The notes: generated by a model not told the origin, from the letters alone. A DNA stretch of 39,806 nt from an uncultured Gammaproteobacteria bacterium (GCA_905478855.1 CAJQKF010000148.1:1-39806), one strand, 5' to 3'. Shown: positions 18,693 through 26,829, counted from the first letter of the stretch. Numbers and translations: made by a program.

Positions 18693-19059
18693 GCTAAGTT
18701 AACTCTTTGAGTTAGCAGAAACTCACTCTGTAACTGTCATGCAAGCGCACGGCTCCAATCATTGAAGGCACGGTGCCTGAGATTTCGATAACGATCGGCA
18801 CTAACCAAATACCTTTCTAAATTGAACAGATTTATAGACGGCAGCATGTGCACCTAAGAATCGTTGTGTGTGCTTTGGAGATTTGGACCGCCTCATCCCT
18901 CGTGCTCTGGCCCGGGTAGGTTGGTATGACAGCTCCGAAGCTAATATACCAGAACCGTATTGCTTCACGATTTACAATAATGCCGCGTTCATCTAAAAGA
19001 TCCTCAATATCCCGATGGCTTAGATTGAAGCGATGGTCGAGCCAAACGGCATAACTAAT
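18693..19059 (-). mobile_element. Internally deleted IS6-family element, truncated at its left end (copy B)
   Basis: It has the same structure as the copy at 14.9 kb: N-terminal HTH part (frame 19089-18832), missing DDE core, C-terminal INLFNLERYLVSAEHYRNL part. The terminal repeat is TAAGTTAACT at 18695-18704. Homology stops abruptly at 19059, inside the N-terminal coding part, where unrelated sequence begins. One end of the element was therefore lost in a rearrangement. Confidence 0.75.
18695..19059 (+). repeat. Long direct repeat, copy 2 (partner 14867-15231)
   Basis: This is the second copy of the 365-bp repeat described at 14867. Identical internal deletion points in both copies show that the already-deleted element was duplicated or moved, not that two elements decayed independently. 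Confidence 0.9.
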
Positions 19060-19212
19060 GGAGTGTACCGCCCAGGTCTGGCGCAGCAACCGAGTAGGTA
19101 GGCGCGCAGGCGAAATAGTGTTATAAACTCAAGCCACGTAGCCAGGGTCACCCAGATCTAACTAAGGTTTGGATTGATCACATCTTTATTTGGCGGGCCA
19201 AAAAAACTCAAT

Positions 19213-19578
19213 ATGACAAAAATTCTAAAACATCCTTTATTTCACTGGTCTACGTTTCTGCTATCGATAGCCATCGTTCTATACGCCTATTTCAGGCCAC
19301 TTCCCCCGGAAGACTTGTTCGAGCATTCCGACAAACTTGGCCACATTGTCGCCTTTCTGGCCCTTGGCCTGACAGCCAGGCTAGCACTTCCTGCGGTAAA
19401 GGGAATGGTATTTTGGCCAACGATCATTGCCATGGCGCCACTGTTTGAATATCTGCAGGGTGCCTTCCGCCCCCTGCGAATTTATAACGAATACGACGTC
19501 TATGCGAATCTAGTGGGGGTGTTGCTTGCCATGTTGATTACCAGGCTGTTTGCTGAAGTATTGGCGCGAAAATCATAA
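19213..19578 (+). CDS. VanZ-like membrane protein
   Basis: The ATG at 19213 is preferred over the upstream ATG at 19174, because the 13 extra residues are unlike the family. The ~121-aa protein has four hydrophobic segments and the VanZ-like signatures: DKLGHIVAFLALG in the second segment, FEYLQGAFRPLR, and NEYDVYANLVGVLLAML. VanZ itself confers low-level teicoplanin resistance in enterococci; proteobacterial homologues are of unknown function. The downstream protease gene starts two bases after its stop, so the two are likely co-transcribed. Confidence 0.85.
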   Translation: MTKILKHPLFHWSTFLLSIAIVLYAYFRPLPPEDLFEHSDKLGHIVAFLALGLTARLALPAVKGMVFWPTIIAMAPLFEYLQGAFRPLRIYNEYDVYANLVGVLLAMLITRLFAEVLARKS

Positions 19579-19579
19579 A

Positions 19580-20383
19580 ATGACATTTGCTGGTCAAAAA
19601 CACAGTTTCCGCTTTCCGCGCCGCATTCGCCGGTTAATTCTCGCCTGTTTACTCCTGATTCTCCTGGCGACAACCCTCAATGCAGCGAATCGCCCGGATT
19701 TCATCGACATCGTAGCGCAAAATATGCCTTCCGTGGTAACCATCACGGTAAAAAAGAAAGTGCCCAATAACAGCGATTCAGAAAACTTGCCAAAGATCTC
19801 GCAAAATTCTGAAGACAGTGAACTTAAGGATTTTTTCGGCCGATTCTTCGAAAATACGGGTAAAACCCGCCGCCTTAAAGCCATCGGCACCGGCTTGATT
19901 GTTTCCAGCGAAGGCGAAATCGTCACAGTGGCGCATCTGGTTAAAAATGCAACAAAAATATGGGTCTCCATCGATGGCAAGAAACAATATAAAGCAAAAG
20001 TGATCGCCACGGATAAATCAAGCGATATCGCTTTGCTCAAGATCAAGGCATCCGGGCTTCAGGTGCCAACATTTGGCGATCCGAACAAGCTCAAAGTAGG
20101 CGAATGGGTGCTATCAATAGGCGCACCCTTTGGCTTCGAAAAATCCGCCTCTCAGGGCATCATCAGTGCCAGAGGCAGAAAGCTTCCCACAAACAAAAAA
20201 ATAGGGTATTTGCAGACAGATGTAGCAGTCAACCCCGGTAACTCTGGAGGCCCACTGATCAATACCGATGGCGAAGTGATCGGAATCAATTCTCAGATCT
20301 ACAGCAAATCAGGCGGTTATCAGGGCGTTTCATTTGCTATTCCTATATTCGATGTATTGGAGGCATTAAAGCGCGTTAGATAG
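19580..20383 (+). CDS. HtrA/Deg-type serine protease without PDZ domain
   Basis: I start at ATG 19580, directly after the VanZ stop. The N-terminus (RRIRRLILACLLLILLATTL) is a signal peptide or signal anchor. The chymotrypsin-fold domain keeps the whole triad: His in IVTVAHLV, Asp in DKSSDIALLK, and Ser in NPGNSGGPL. An acidic/serine insert (NNSDSENLPKISQNSED) lies before the core, similar to the LA loop of Deg proteases. The protein stops at the end of the protease domain (IPIFDVLEALKRVR) where DegS has one and DegP/DegQ two PDZ domains. It may be a naturally PDZ-less periplasmic protease or a truncated Deg. Confidence 0.87.
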   Translation: MTFAGQKHSFRFPRRIRRLILACLLLILLATTLNAANRPDFIDIVAQNMPSVVTITVKKKVPNNSDSENLPKISQNSEDSELKDFFGRFFENTGKTRRLKAIGTGLIVSSEGEIVTVAHLVKNATKIWVSIDGKKQYKAKVIATDKSSDIALLKIKASGLQVPTFGDPNKLKVGEWVLSIGAPFGFEKSASQGIISARGRKLPTNKKIGYLQTDVAVNPGNSGGPLINTDGEVIGINSQIYSKSGGYQGVSFAIPIFDVLEALKRVR

Positions 20384-21182
20384 AGTTAATACTTCTCAGG
20401 TAGATGATGGAGAAAACATCCTCTATTGACAGCAGGCAGAATGCGTACCGGGCTGCAGCAAACTTTTACAGATGTCAGTGTCATACTCCGGCGGCACCCG
20501 ACATGGCGAAAAGTCAAACCATCTCATCGAGAGAACGTTGCGTAGATCAACCCGCCATGGATTATAATGCCCGACACAGCACCATTAACTTAACAAAACA
20601 CACATACTTGGGGATTTAAATAATTACCCGAAAGACTATATGCATCCAGTAACAGCCCTCACCACACGATGGTCTTTTAGGCTATTTGCAAAGTTAAACT
20701 GATACTGAACAGGGAGTTATCTTTAGCGGAAAACAGAAGTCAGTCAAGATAAGGTGAAGTCTGTTCAAAGATGGAGTTAAAGAGTTTAGATGTAGCTCGG
20801 TTGAGTTATTTAGCGGCATTATTATCGCCGATCTGGTAGACGCTTTTAACCTTATCTAAATCGCCCTGATGAACCGTATCGACGCAATTTTTTATTCTGA
20901 CCGAGATGTACTATTCAGAGCGTGATTTCGTGGATTTTGCCTAGCCCCATCTGGGCAAGAAAAATCGCTGGAAGGGGGTAGTTTAGATGAGTAGCGATAT
21001 GATGCAGAGAGTGGTAGATTGATTATTGCAGTAAACCCACAGTTTGTAGACCTATTGGAGGAGGAGACTTTAGTTGATAGATCCGACTAAACCGAAGGAG
21101 AAACTTGGGCGGGTGCCTAAGATTAAGTTGGCCGAGATGGAGCACGGGATGAAGGAGCACAGGTATCGGTTATTCGATTATA
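20384..21182. other. Long gap with traces of a decayed gene at its right end
   Basis: No intact gene is visible in about 800 bp. Near the end two frames together read like one protein. RYDAESGRLIIAVNPQFVDL (about 20995-21054) runs on to LVDRSD and a stop. Then, in another frame (21074-21190), TKPKEKLGRVPKIKLAEMEH and MKEHRYRLFDYNE follow. The second part's stop overlaps the start of the O-antigen ligase gene, as in coupled genes. I do not recognise the family. A frameshifted small gene upstream of the ligase is the likeliest reading. Confidence 0.3.
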
Positions 21183-22955
21183 ATGAATGATATGAAAATT
21201 ATTTGGTCGCTCCAGTTGGGAATGTTGATCAGTCTTTTATGTCTTACCGTACTGGCATTGGGGGGCAATAGCGACTGGGTAAGGGGTATTCTCACGAGCG
21301 CTATTGGTGCTCAGTTTGCTATTGTGTTTGTGCTTGCAAGAATATTGAATCCTCGATGGCAGCCGATGATGCAATTACCCTGGAAGATTGTTTGGGCGCT
21401 GGTGACGGTTTTGTTCGCCGTCCAGTTTTTTACCAACTTTCTGGGTTTGCCAACTAGCGCTGGCCCATTGGTTGAAACGGGAAAACTTCAACAATCGATA
21501 ACCTCTGTTTATCCAGCGTCGGTAATGAGCGGGTGGGCGGTATTTAGCGCTTACTGGATGGTGGCCTGGATGGTTTCTAAGATGGATAGTCAGGCGATAA
21601 AAGTGTTGACGGTTTTAATTGTGTGGCTTGTAATCTTTCAGGCGGGTTATGGGTTAACAGCCTATCTCGCTGGGCAGGAGACTATTCTAGGTGTCTGGAA
21701 AAAGGAGCACTATATAGGTTTTGCAACCGGCACATTTATTAATCGCAATCACTTTTCAGGTTTCTTGGCGTTGACCTGGCCGATTTTACTGTCGTTGTTG
21801 TTATGGACGAGGCGATCGGGTCGGGTTCGGTCAGGTAGGACTGGTTCAGGAGATAAAAATTATTATGTAAATATTCGATTTGTATGGGCTGGATTAATCT
21901 CTCTACTGATTGGATTAGCCATATTGCTGAGTCAATCTCGATTAGGGTTGGCCTCTGCCATGTTCGGATTATTGGTTTGGTCGGTGGCCTGGAATATAAA
22001 TCAACACGGTGATAACGAGGTCGGTAAAGCGTCAAAATGGTTCGGAGTGATCGTGGTTATTGTGGTGGCGCTTGCAGGGATATGGTTTGGTGTGGAATCG
22101 TTGACCGAACGGTTTGTGAACTTGCCAGAATCAAGAGGCCGCTGGCAAGCATGGGTATCGTTAATGGATCTACCGTTTATGGTATGGGTTACAGGTATTG
22201 GCGTGGGGACATTTGAGGATGTGTTTCGTACCGTACAATCGGCCGATCTGGCGGTTATGTTTTCTTATGCGCACAATGATTATCTGGAATTTGTGCTCGA
22301 TTTTGGCTTGATTGGTTCAGGGTTGATATTGATTACAGCTATTTATTGGTTAAGGTCGGTATGGCCTCAGCGGCTGACTGGAGCGCGCCTGCTGACGTTA
22401 AGCAGGACTTCAGAAATGCCAGCATCCTCAAAGACGGGCGTGTGGTTTTCAATATTGCAGGCAATAAGTATCGACTCGTCGTGTGGATCAACTATGCCTA
22501 TCGCGTGGTTTACATCCGGTTCATCGGTACCCATGCGCAATATGACAAAATTGATGTACAAACTATTTAATTGCCGGAGAAAAATTATGGACATTAAAGC
22601 TATAAAAACTGATTCCGACTATCGAGCGGCATTAAAAGAGGTTGAAAACCTAATGATGGCTGGCCCTGATACACCAGAAGGTGAAAAGTTGGATGTAATG
22701 GTCACGCTTATCGAGGCCCACGAAGCGAAGCATTTTCCAATGGAATTGCCTGATCCTGTTGAAGCCATCAAGTTCGAGATGGAACGCAAAGGATTAACCG
22801 TGAAAGACCTCGAGCCCATGATTGGTAAGAGTAATCGAGTCTATGAGATTCTCAATCACAAACGCTCACTCACGCTAAAAATGATCTGGAAGCTGCATGA
22901 AGGTTTGGGTATTCCAGCCGAGTCCCTGATCAAACCACCTCAAGCGCATACTTAA
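21183..22955 (+). CDS. Truncated O-antigen ligase/polymerase (Wzy_C) reading through into higBA sequence
   Basis: Residues 1-395 are a polytopic membrane protein with about ten helices and O-antigen ligase hallmarks: NRNHFSGFLALTWPILLSLL, SQSRLGLASAMFGLLVW, ESRGRWQAWVSLM and YAHNDYLEFVLDFGLIGSGL. From about 22365 the reading changes character. The next ~65 codons cover the higB toxin out of frame, and the last ~123 codons are HigA in frame. The real ligase therefore lost its C-terminal part by a junction with a toxin-antitoxin locus, and the 590-aa frame is an accidental fusion. Whether the shortened ligase works is doubtful; the large periplasmic loop with the catalytic region may be intact. 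The ATG at 21183 has a second in-frame ATG nine bases on. Confidence 0.7.
   Translation: MNDMKIIWSLQLGMLISLLCLTVLALGGNSDWVRGILTSAIGAQFAIVFVLARILNPRWQPMMQLPWKIVWALVTVLFAVQFFTNFLGLPTSAGPLVETGKLQQSITSVYPASVMSGWAVFSAYWMVAWMVSKMDSQAIKVLTVLIVWLVIFQAGYGLTAYLAGQETILGVWKKEHYIGFATGTFINRNHFSGFLALTWPILLSLLLWTRRSGRVRSGRTGSGDKNYYVNIRFVWAGLISLLIGLAILLSQSRLGLASAMFGLLVWSVAWNINQHGDNEVGKASKWFGVIVVIVVALAGIWFGVESLTERFVNLPESRGRWQAWVSLMDLPFMVWVTGIGVGTFEDVFRTVQSADLAVMFSYAHNDYLEFVLDFGLIGSGLILITAIYWLRSVWPQRLTGARLLTLSRTSEMPASSKTGVWFSILQAISIDSSCGSTMPIAWFTSGSSVPMRNMTKLMYKLFNCRRKIMDIKAIKTDSDYRAALKEVENLMMAGPDTPEGEKLDVMVTLIEAHEAKHFPMELPDPVEAIKFEMERKGLTVKDLEPMIGKSNRVYEILNHKRSLTLKMIWKLHEGLGIPAESLIKPPQAHT
22346..22570 (+). pseudogene. 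higB: HigB toxin, N-terminally truncated
   Basis: The frame reads AADWSAPADVKQDFRNASIL, VVFNIAGNKYRLVVWINYAY, RVVYIRFIGTHAQYDKIDV. This is the diagnostic C-terminal three quarters of the HigB (RelE-fold, ribosome-dependent mRNA interferase) family. The first ~30 residues of the family are replaced by unrelated codons from the O-antigen ligase. The higA start follows 16 bp after the stop, the normal toxin-antitoxin order for higBA. The toxin is probably inactive. Confidence 0.85.
22587..22955 (+). CDS. higA: HigA-type antitoxin (XRE-family HTH)
   Basis: The ATG at 22587 is preceded by GGAGAAAAATT, a good Shine-Dalgarno. The 122-aa protein has the HigA N-terminal part (ALKEVENLMMAGPDTPEGEK) and the C-terminal HTH with ERKGLTVKDLEPMIGKSNRV, EILNHKRSLTLKMIWKLHEG and LGIPAESLI. 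HigA neutralises HigB and represses its own promoter. Here the native promoter region has been lost with the 5' end of higB. An orphan antitoxin would be dispensable unless a second higBA exists. Confidence 0.9.
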   Translation: MDIKAIKTDSDYRAALKEVENLMMAGPDTPEGEKLDVMVTLIEAHEAKHFPMELPDPVEAIKFEMERKGLTVKDLEPMIGKSNRVYEILNHKRSLTLKMIWKLHEGLGIPAESLIKPPQAHT

Positions 22956-22976
22956 GTCTGATGTGTTTGAAAGCAT

Positions 22977-22997
22977 AGCCGAGATTGACGCTCGGCT
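22977..22997. repeat. REP-like perfect hairpin between higA and the RAYT gene
   Basis: AGCCGAG (22977-22983) and CTCGGCT (22991-22997) form a perfect 7-bp stem with loop ATTGACG. No T-run follows, so terminator function for higA is weak. Small GC-rich palindromes beside REP-associated transposase genes are their usual substrates, so this may be a REP unit. Confidence 0.45.
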
Positions 22998-23106
22998 CGA
23001 AGTATAGCCAAAACACAGGACAGCCAAAAAATAGAAGTTGAAACCGTATTGATTAGTCGATAATCTTTAGATTCATAAATGGAATAACTGCACAAGGAGT
23101 GCCTTC

Positions 23107-24080
23107 ATGACCGTAGCCCGATCTCAACTCATCTGTTTAGACGATACCCCGTACTATCACATCACTACCCGTTGCGTGCGTAGAGCCTTTCTTTGTGGTA
23201 CGGATCACTATTCTGGTAAATGCTTCGAACATAGAAGAAGGTGGATTCAAGAGCGTGTAGCGTTTCTACAAACCGCATTTGCCGTCGATATTGCCGCTTA
23301 TGCGGTGATGTCCAATCACTGCCATATCGTACTAAAGCTGCATGCAACGGAATCTATCGAATGGGGCGATAATGAAATCATCGAAAGATGGGGAAGTTGT
23401 TTCGTGTTCCTGATTTTGTGCGCTCCTGGATAGCTGGAACAGAAGAAAGCCCCGCAATTGAACACTACGCTAAAGAACTGATACAACAGTGGAAATCCAG
23501 ACTGTGTTCCTTAAGCTGGTTTATGCGGTGTTTAAACGAATCCATAGCCAGACGGGCCAATGCCGAAGATAAGTGTACGGGACGGTTCTGGGAAGGGCGG
23601 TATAAAACCCAGGCATTACTCGATGAAAGAGCTTTGCTTACGTGCATGGCCTATGTGGATCTCAACCCTATACGAGCGGGTATAGTAGAAACACCAGAGG
23701 AATCGGATTACACTTCGATACAACAGCGGATTGAAAACGATAAATCCGATTCTAAAAACCGCTCCATTGCATTAATACCCTTTGATCCCACCAACTCAGA
23801 TCATCATCTACCGATGGATTTACACGATTATCTTGAATTAGTGGACTGGACAGGCAGAGCCATTGCGTCGAATAAAAAAGGATCGATACCGGAACACCTT
23901 CCAAAAATACTTGATCGACTTGGTATTGAGAAAGAGAACTGGCTAAACGTCTTGACAACCTACAGTACTGGATTTAGACGAGTGGTTGGGCCATTGAATC
24001 GTATTCAATCCCTCTGTAACCGATTGCAACAGAAGTGGATGGGTGGACTCACTGCGAATCGGATTCTATATTCGACCTGA
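23107..24080 (+). pseudogene. REP-associated (Y1/IS200-like) transposase, frameshifted
   Basis: The first frame (23107-23433) reads LDDTPYYHITTRCVRRAFLC, FEHRRRWIQERV, then AYAVMSNHCHIVLKL, where HCH is the HUH metal motif. The second frame (from 23388) continues the same protein: SLSWFMRCLNESIARRANAE, CTGRFWEGRYKTQALLDERA and CMAYVDLNPIRAGI, to 24080. The two parts join at about 23388 in the run ATGGGGAAG; one missing G would explain the shift, giving ERWGKLF in the intact gene. The whole would be about 320 aa, the usual size. RAYTs move or maintain REP palindromes. It is inactive unless a -1 slip at the G4 run restores it. Confidence 0.85.
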
Positions 24081-24387
24081 CTACTGAAAATTCCTCCATA
24101 AGTACCAATTACCTGACAAGGATATTTATCTTTGTGGGGCGGGTCTGTTTGTTGACGGGTAGAAAACACCAAAATAGGTGATGCATTCTTGGATTCGCTG
24201 GGTCGCTACACGTCTTATGCCTGAAACACAGTTGTAACTGAAACTTTAACTGATTGAGAATACTATTTTTTAATGATTTAACGTTCTGGATATCCAAGCT
24301 TTCAATATTTTCCGCTGATTAACGTTTAATACAGGCACCACATTTAAGAAAAATTGGGATAGATCTAATTAAAGTTAACATCTCTTC
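24081..24387. other. Intergenic, nothing recognised
   Basis: This holds about 300 bp between the convergent transposase and Fic genes. CACC (24167-24170) and GGTG (24177-24180) make a tiny hairpin; no gene or clear terminator is visible. Confidence 0.35.
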
Positions 24388-25533
24388 TTACTGTAGTGTT
24401 TCCATATATTTGGTGTACCTGTATCTTTTATCTCTCCGACTTTTGCCGACCTCCTCAATGATGTGACAATTTTCTAGCACTCCAATTGCCTTTATCGCAG
24501 TCGGTTTTGTTACATCCAAAAGCCTAACAACAAGCGGCATTGAAATTATCGGATTTTCCGGGAGTTTCTCGAACAGTTGAATCGCGGATACTGTTGCTTT
24601 CGAGCTGGCATGTAGCATTTTTCGGTCTTTGTTAACCTGTTGATGCAAAGCACTTGCAGTATCCGCGGCATCCGATGCCATAGATGACACGCCATTTAAG
24701 AAAAATTCAAACCAACCCGACCAATTACCTTCTAACCGAACGGCCCCCAGCCTTGAGTAATATTCTGTTTGGTTTTGTTTTAAATAGTGGCTCAAATACA
24801 GCAGAGGGTTATCCAGCAAATCCCATTGTGCCAATAATAATGTAATCAACATTCTTCCAATTCGGCCATTGCCGTCAAGGTAAGGATGGATGGTTTCAAA
24901 TTGCACATGAGACGCTGCGATTCGGATTAATGGTGGTAAGGCATCTTCTTTGTGCCACCACGCTTCCATCTCTCCGAGGAGCGACTGGACATTGAGCGGG
25001 GGTGGCGGAACAAAAGTTGCCGTACCCGGTCTTGATCCTCCAATCCAGTTTTGTGATGTTCTTATTTCGCCAGGTTGTTTGTTTGCTCCACGCACACCTT
25101 GCATCAGCCTTAAATGGCACTGATTCAGTAGGCGGATAGAAAGAGGTAATCCCCGAGGCTTCTCTAACTCTTTAAAGGCGTAGTTAATTGCATTAACGTA
25201 GTTCGCAACTTCCTCAATATCCTCAATAGCAGAATCACCCGACTGATTCAAATGTTCGTAAGAAAAAATATCGGTCAGAGTGGCCTGTGTTCCCTCTATC
25301 TCAGAAGAGAGCAATGCTTCCTTTCGGATGAATGCATATATGAACCAATCTATTGACGGAATCATTTGTCCGGCAATTTGCAACTTTGTTAAAGCGAGCT
25401 CTGCTTCCTGTAATTGATGCTCAAGCCCTGACAGCTCTTTTTTAGATATTTTGGGTGGAAGACTATTCGGGACGAATGCCTTAACGTTCTCTCCAGCTAC
25501 GCTTGTTGTTACGTATTTTCCTGTTGGCTTCAT
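24388..25533 (-). CDS. Fic family protein AMP-transferase with inhibitory helix and C-terminal winged helix
   Basis: Fic proteins transfer AMP (or related groups) to target proteins. The 381-aa protein has an N-terminal Fic-N region with the inhibitory motif SSEIEGT (class II, intramolecular), then the core motif HPYLDGNGRIGR with the catalytic His, a flap region (SRPGTATFVPPPP), and after residue ~300 a winged-helix domain (PLVVRLLDVTKPTAIKAIGV). This layout is common in chromosomal Fic proteins such as the SoFic type. The C-terminal HTH and the two palindromes just upstream suggest self-repression (inference). The ATG at 25533 abuts the first palindrome, with no clear Shine-Dalgarno. No antitoxin gene is next to it, consistent with built-in inhibition. 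Confidence 0.92.
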   Translation of the reverse strand: MKPTGKYVTTSVAGENVKAFVPNSLPPKISKKELSGLEHQLQEAELALTKLQIAGQMIPSIDWFIYAFIRKEALLSSEIEGTQATLTDIFSYEHLNQSGDSAIEDIEEVANYVNAINYAFKELEKPRGLPLSIRLLNQCHLRLMQGVRGANKQPGEIRTSQNWIGGSRPGTATFVPPPPLNVQSLLGEMEAWWHKEDALPPLIRIAASHVQFETIHPYLDGNGRIGRMLITLLLAQWDLLDNPLLYLSHYLKQNQTEYYSRLGAVRLEGNWSGWFEFFLNGVSSMASDAADTASALHQQVNKDRKMLHASSKATVSAIQLFEKLPENPIISMPLVVRLLDVTKPTAIKAIGVLENCHIIEEVGKSRRDKRYRYTKYMETLQ

Positions 25534-25582
25534 AGTAAAGGATTGTTTACTATGCTTTAATAAAAGTAAAGAATTATTTACT
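25534..25582 (-). promoter_or_regulatory. Tandem palindromic operators upstream of the Fic gene
   Basis: AGTAAAGGATTGTTTACT (25534-25551) and AGTAAAGAATTATTTACT (25565-25582) are two copies of the inverted repeat AGTAAA-N6-TTTACT. Their centres are 31 bp apart, about three helical turns. The first touches the start codon at 25533, so binding would block initiation. The obvious candidate ligand is the winged helix of the Fic protein itself. Confidence 0.6.
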
Positions 25583-25691
25583 AACTAACACTCTTGGTAA
25601 TGGATGTTCTACTAGTAAAAATGCATAAGAAGAGAGGTCAAAAAGCTGGCTATGCACCCAAAATTTGAAAATACGGTGACAGTTGAAAAAT

Positions 25692-25737
25692 ATGGTGGGC
25701 CCGGTAGGACTTGAACCTACGACCAATGGATTATGAG
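25692..25737 (-). repeat. Left attachment-site remnant: 3' part of tRNA-Ile(CAT)
   Basis: These 46 bp are identical to 39752-39797, which is the 3' part of the tRNA-Ile gene at the right edge of the window (encoded CCA, acceptor 3' strand, T arm, variable loop, anticodon CAT). Identity stops immediately 5' of the anticodon loop, as at crossover sites of tyrosine integrases that target anticodon loops. The fragment cannot be a tRNA on its own. Confidence 0.88.
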
Positions 25738-25800
25738 GGCATTGCTTGTAGATTTAAACATTACTTTTCCACAACTTAGCGAGGGCGTCCGTTGCGCTTT

Positions 25801-25851
25801 TGCATAACAATGCATAACTACGTGGGACTCATCCCCACAAAATCCCCACAA
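25801..25851. other. Clustered short direct repeats beside the att remnant (possible integrase arm sites)
   Basis: TGCATAAC occurs at 25801-25808 and 25811-25818 (10-bp period). ATCCCCACAA occurs at 25831-25840 and 25842-25851 (11-bp period). Paired decamers phased by one helical turn next to an attachment site are typical of the arm-binding sites of tyrosine integrases. No integrase gene follows. Confidence 0.4.
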
Positions 25852-25930
25852 CCATAGACCGCAATTGCCCAGTCTGGTTACAATTGTTTATGCTCTCGCT
25901 TTTACACGGAAAAAACGGTATGGTACGGCT

Positions 25931-26122
25931 ATGAAGTTCTATGAAAACCTTTCCCCTGAAGAACAGAAAATTCTTGCCTACGAGGTAGCCGCATTCAACT
26001 CAGGTATGGAAGGCATGAAATCTACTGCCGAAAGACTCCTTAAGCAGGCGGAAGAAATTCGTAACCAGCGGTCAAAGCTTACACGGGTTTTAAATCAATC
26101 ATCGAATCCAAAAGAGCAATAA
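25931..26122 (+). CDS. Small helical hypothetical protein (63 aa)
   Basis: I use the ATG at 25931, because the longer frame from 25865 adds residues with no coding character. The product, beginning MKFYENLSPEEQKILAYEVA, is charged and all-helical, with a coiled-coil-like second half (TAERLLKQAEEIRNQRSKL). Its 3' end overlaps the convergent Fic/DOC gene by 44 bp. I do not recognise a family. Confidence 0.5.
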   Translation: MKFYENLSPEEQKILAYEVAAFNSGMEGMKSTAERLLKQAEEIRNQRSKLTRVLNQSSNPKEQ

Positions 26123-26702
26123 GTTTTTCATAAGATGCTTCCCGCCGTACTTCTTGTATCGCTTCGAAGTAAGGCGTTCTATCTTCATAGAATTGTTGGG
26201 CGCGAATAGGAGGCGTATTTGATTGCATAAGGAGCAAATCACAGAGTAGGCGGGTCGTGCGGCCGTTACCATCTCGAAACGGATGAATCACAATAAGCTC
26301 ACCGTGTATTTCTGCTATTAGTTGAACTATCTTTCCCCTTGGCCAATTTGGGTTGAAAGGTGTGTTTTGTGAAAGCCACTGGTCAATTCGATGCATTTCC
26401 TTGGGAATATATTGCGCATGACACCAGCGAATATCAGCAGATGAGATATCAACAACACGATATTCACCAGCCCATGTAAATATCTCTTCAAGAAAAAGAC
26501 GGTGAAGCGCTTTAACATCTGCTACAGAGAATTGGTGAATATCAGAATACGAAAGAGCGGCGTTTTCAAATGCTTTTTGTAAAGCTGTACCCTCGGCGTG
26601 TTCCAGTTCTTCTGCGTTGGTAATCCCAAGCTTATTAAAAAGAAGCCCATGCTCCACATCAAAGAGCGGGTCATCAGTATCATACTTGTCAGCTGAAGGC
26701 AT
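26079..26702 (-). CDS. Fic/DOC family protein (cell filamentation type)
   Basis: The 207-aa protein has the Fic core HPFRDGNGRTTR with the catalytic His and the phosphate-binding GNGR. It also has the upstream helix ALHRLFLEEIFTWAGEYRVV, a very typical Fic segment. There is no N-terminal inhibitory motif, so it belongs to the short class I-like group that normally depends on a separate antitoxin (VbhA/YhfG type). No gene precedes it closely on its own strand, and the small protein overlapping its 3' end lacks the [S/T]xxxE[G/N] motif. It is distinct in size and layout from the Fic protein at 24.4 kb. Confidence 0.9.
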   Translation of the reverse strand: MPSADKYDTDDPLFDVEHGLLFNKLGITNAEELEHAEGTALQKAFENAALSYSDIHQFSVADVKALHRLFLEEIFTWAGEYRVVDISSADIRWCHAQYIPKEMHRIDQWLSQNTPFNPNWPRGKIVQLIAEIHGELIVIHPFRDGNGRTTRLLCDLLLMQSNTPPIRAQQFYEDRTPYFEAIQEVRREASYEKLIALLDSMIDLKPV

Positions 26703-26829
26703 AGTTTGTCAGAAAAAGGGTGTTCCCCATCTTACCAATCCAGGATGGGTTGTCAAAAAATAGTACCCTCATTTGCTATGCAGCTCATCCTTGTCATGGT
26801 ACTTTTTCTAGGGATAGGTCACCGCACAA

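Noticed and set aside
20404..20619. 71-codon plus-strand gene after the protease
   Set aside because: It has an odd composition and no Shine-Dalgarno or motif; likely random.
22367..22594. Minus-strand open frame across the higB region
   Set aside because: It is a shadow of the higB/ligase frames with no family resemblance.
25692..25737. A second tRNA gene
   Set aside because: Only the 3' part to the anticodon is present; the sequence 5' of it (GGCATTGC…) cannot form the D arm or acceptor partner.
25931..26122. Small protein next to the Fic/DOC gene as its antitoxin
   Set aside because: It is encoded convergently rather than upstream, and it has SGMEG, one residue short of the [S/T]xxxE[G/N] inhibitory motif, so the match is not supported.
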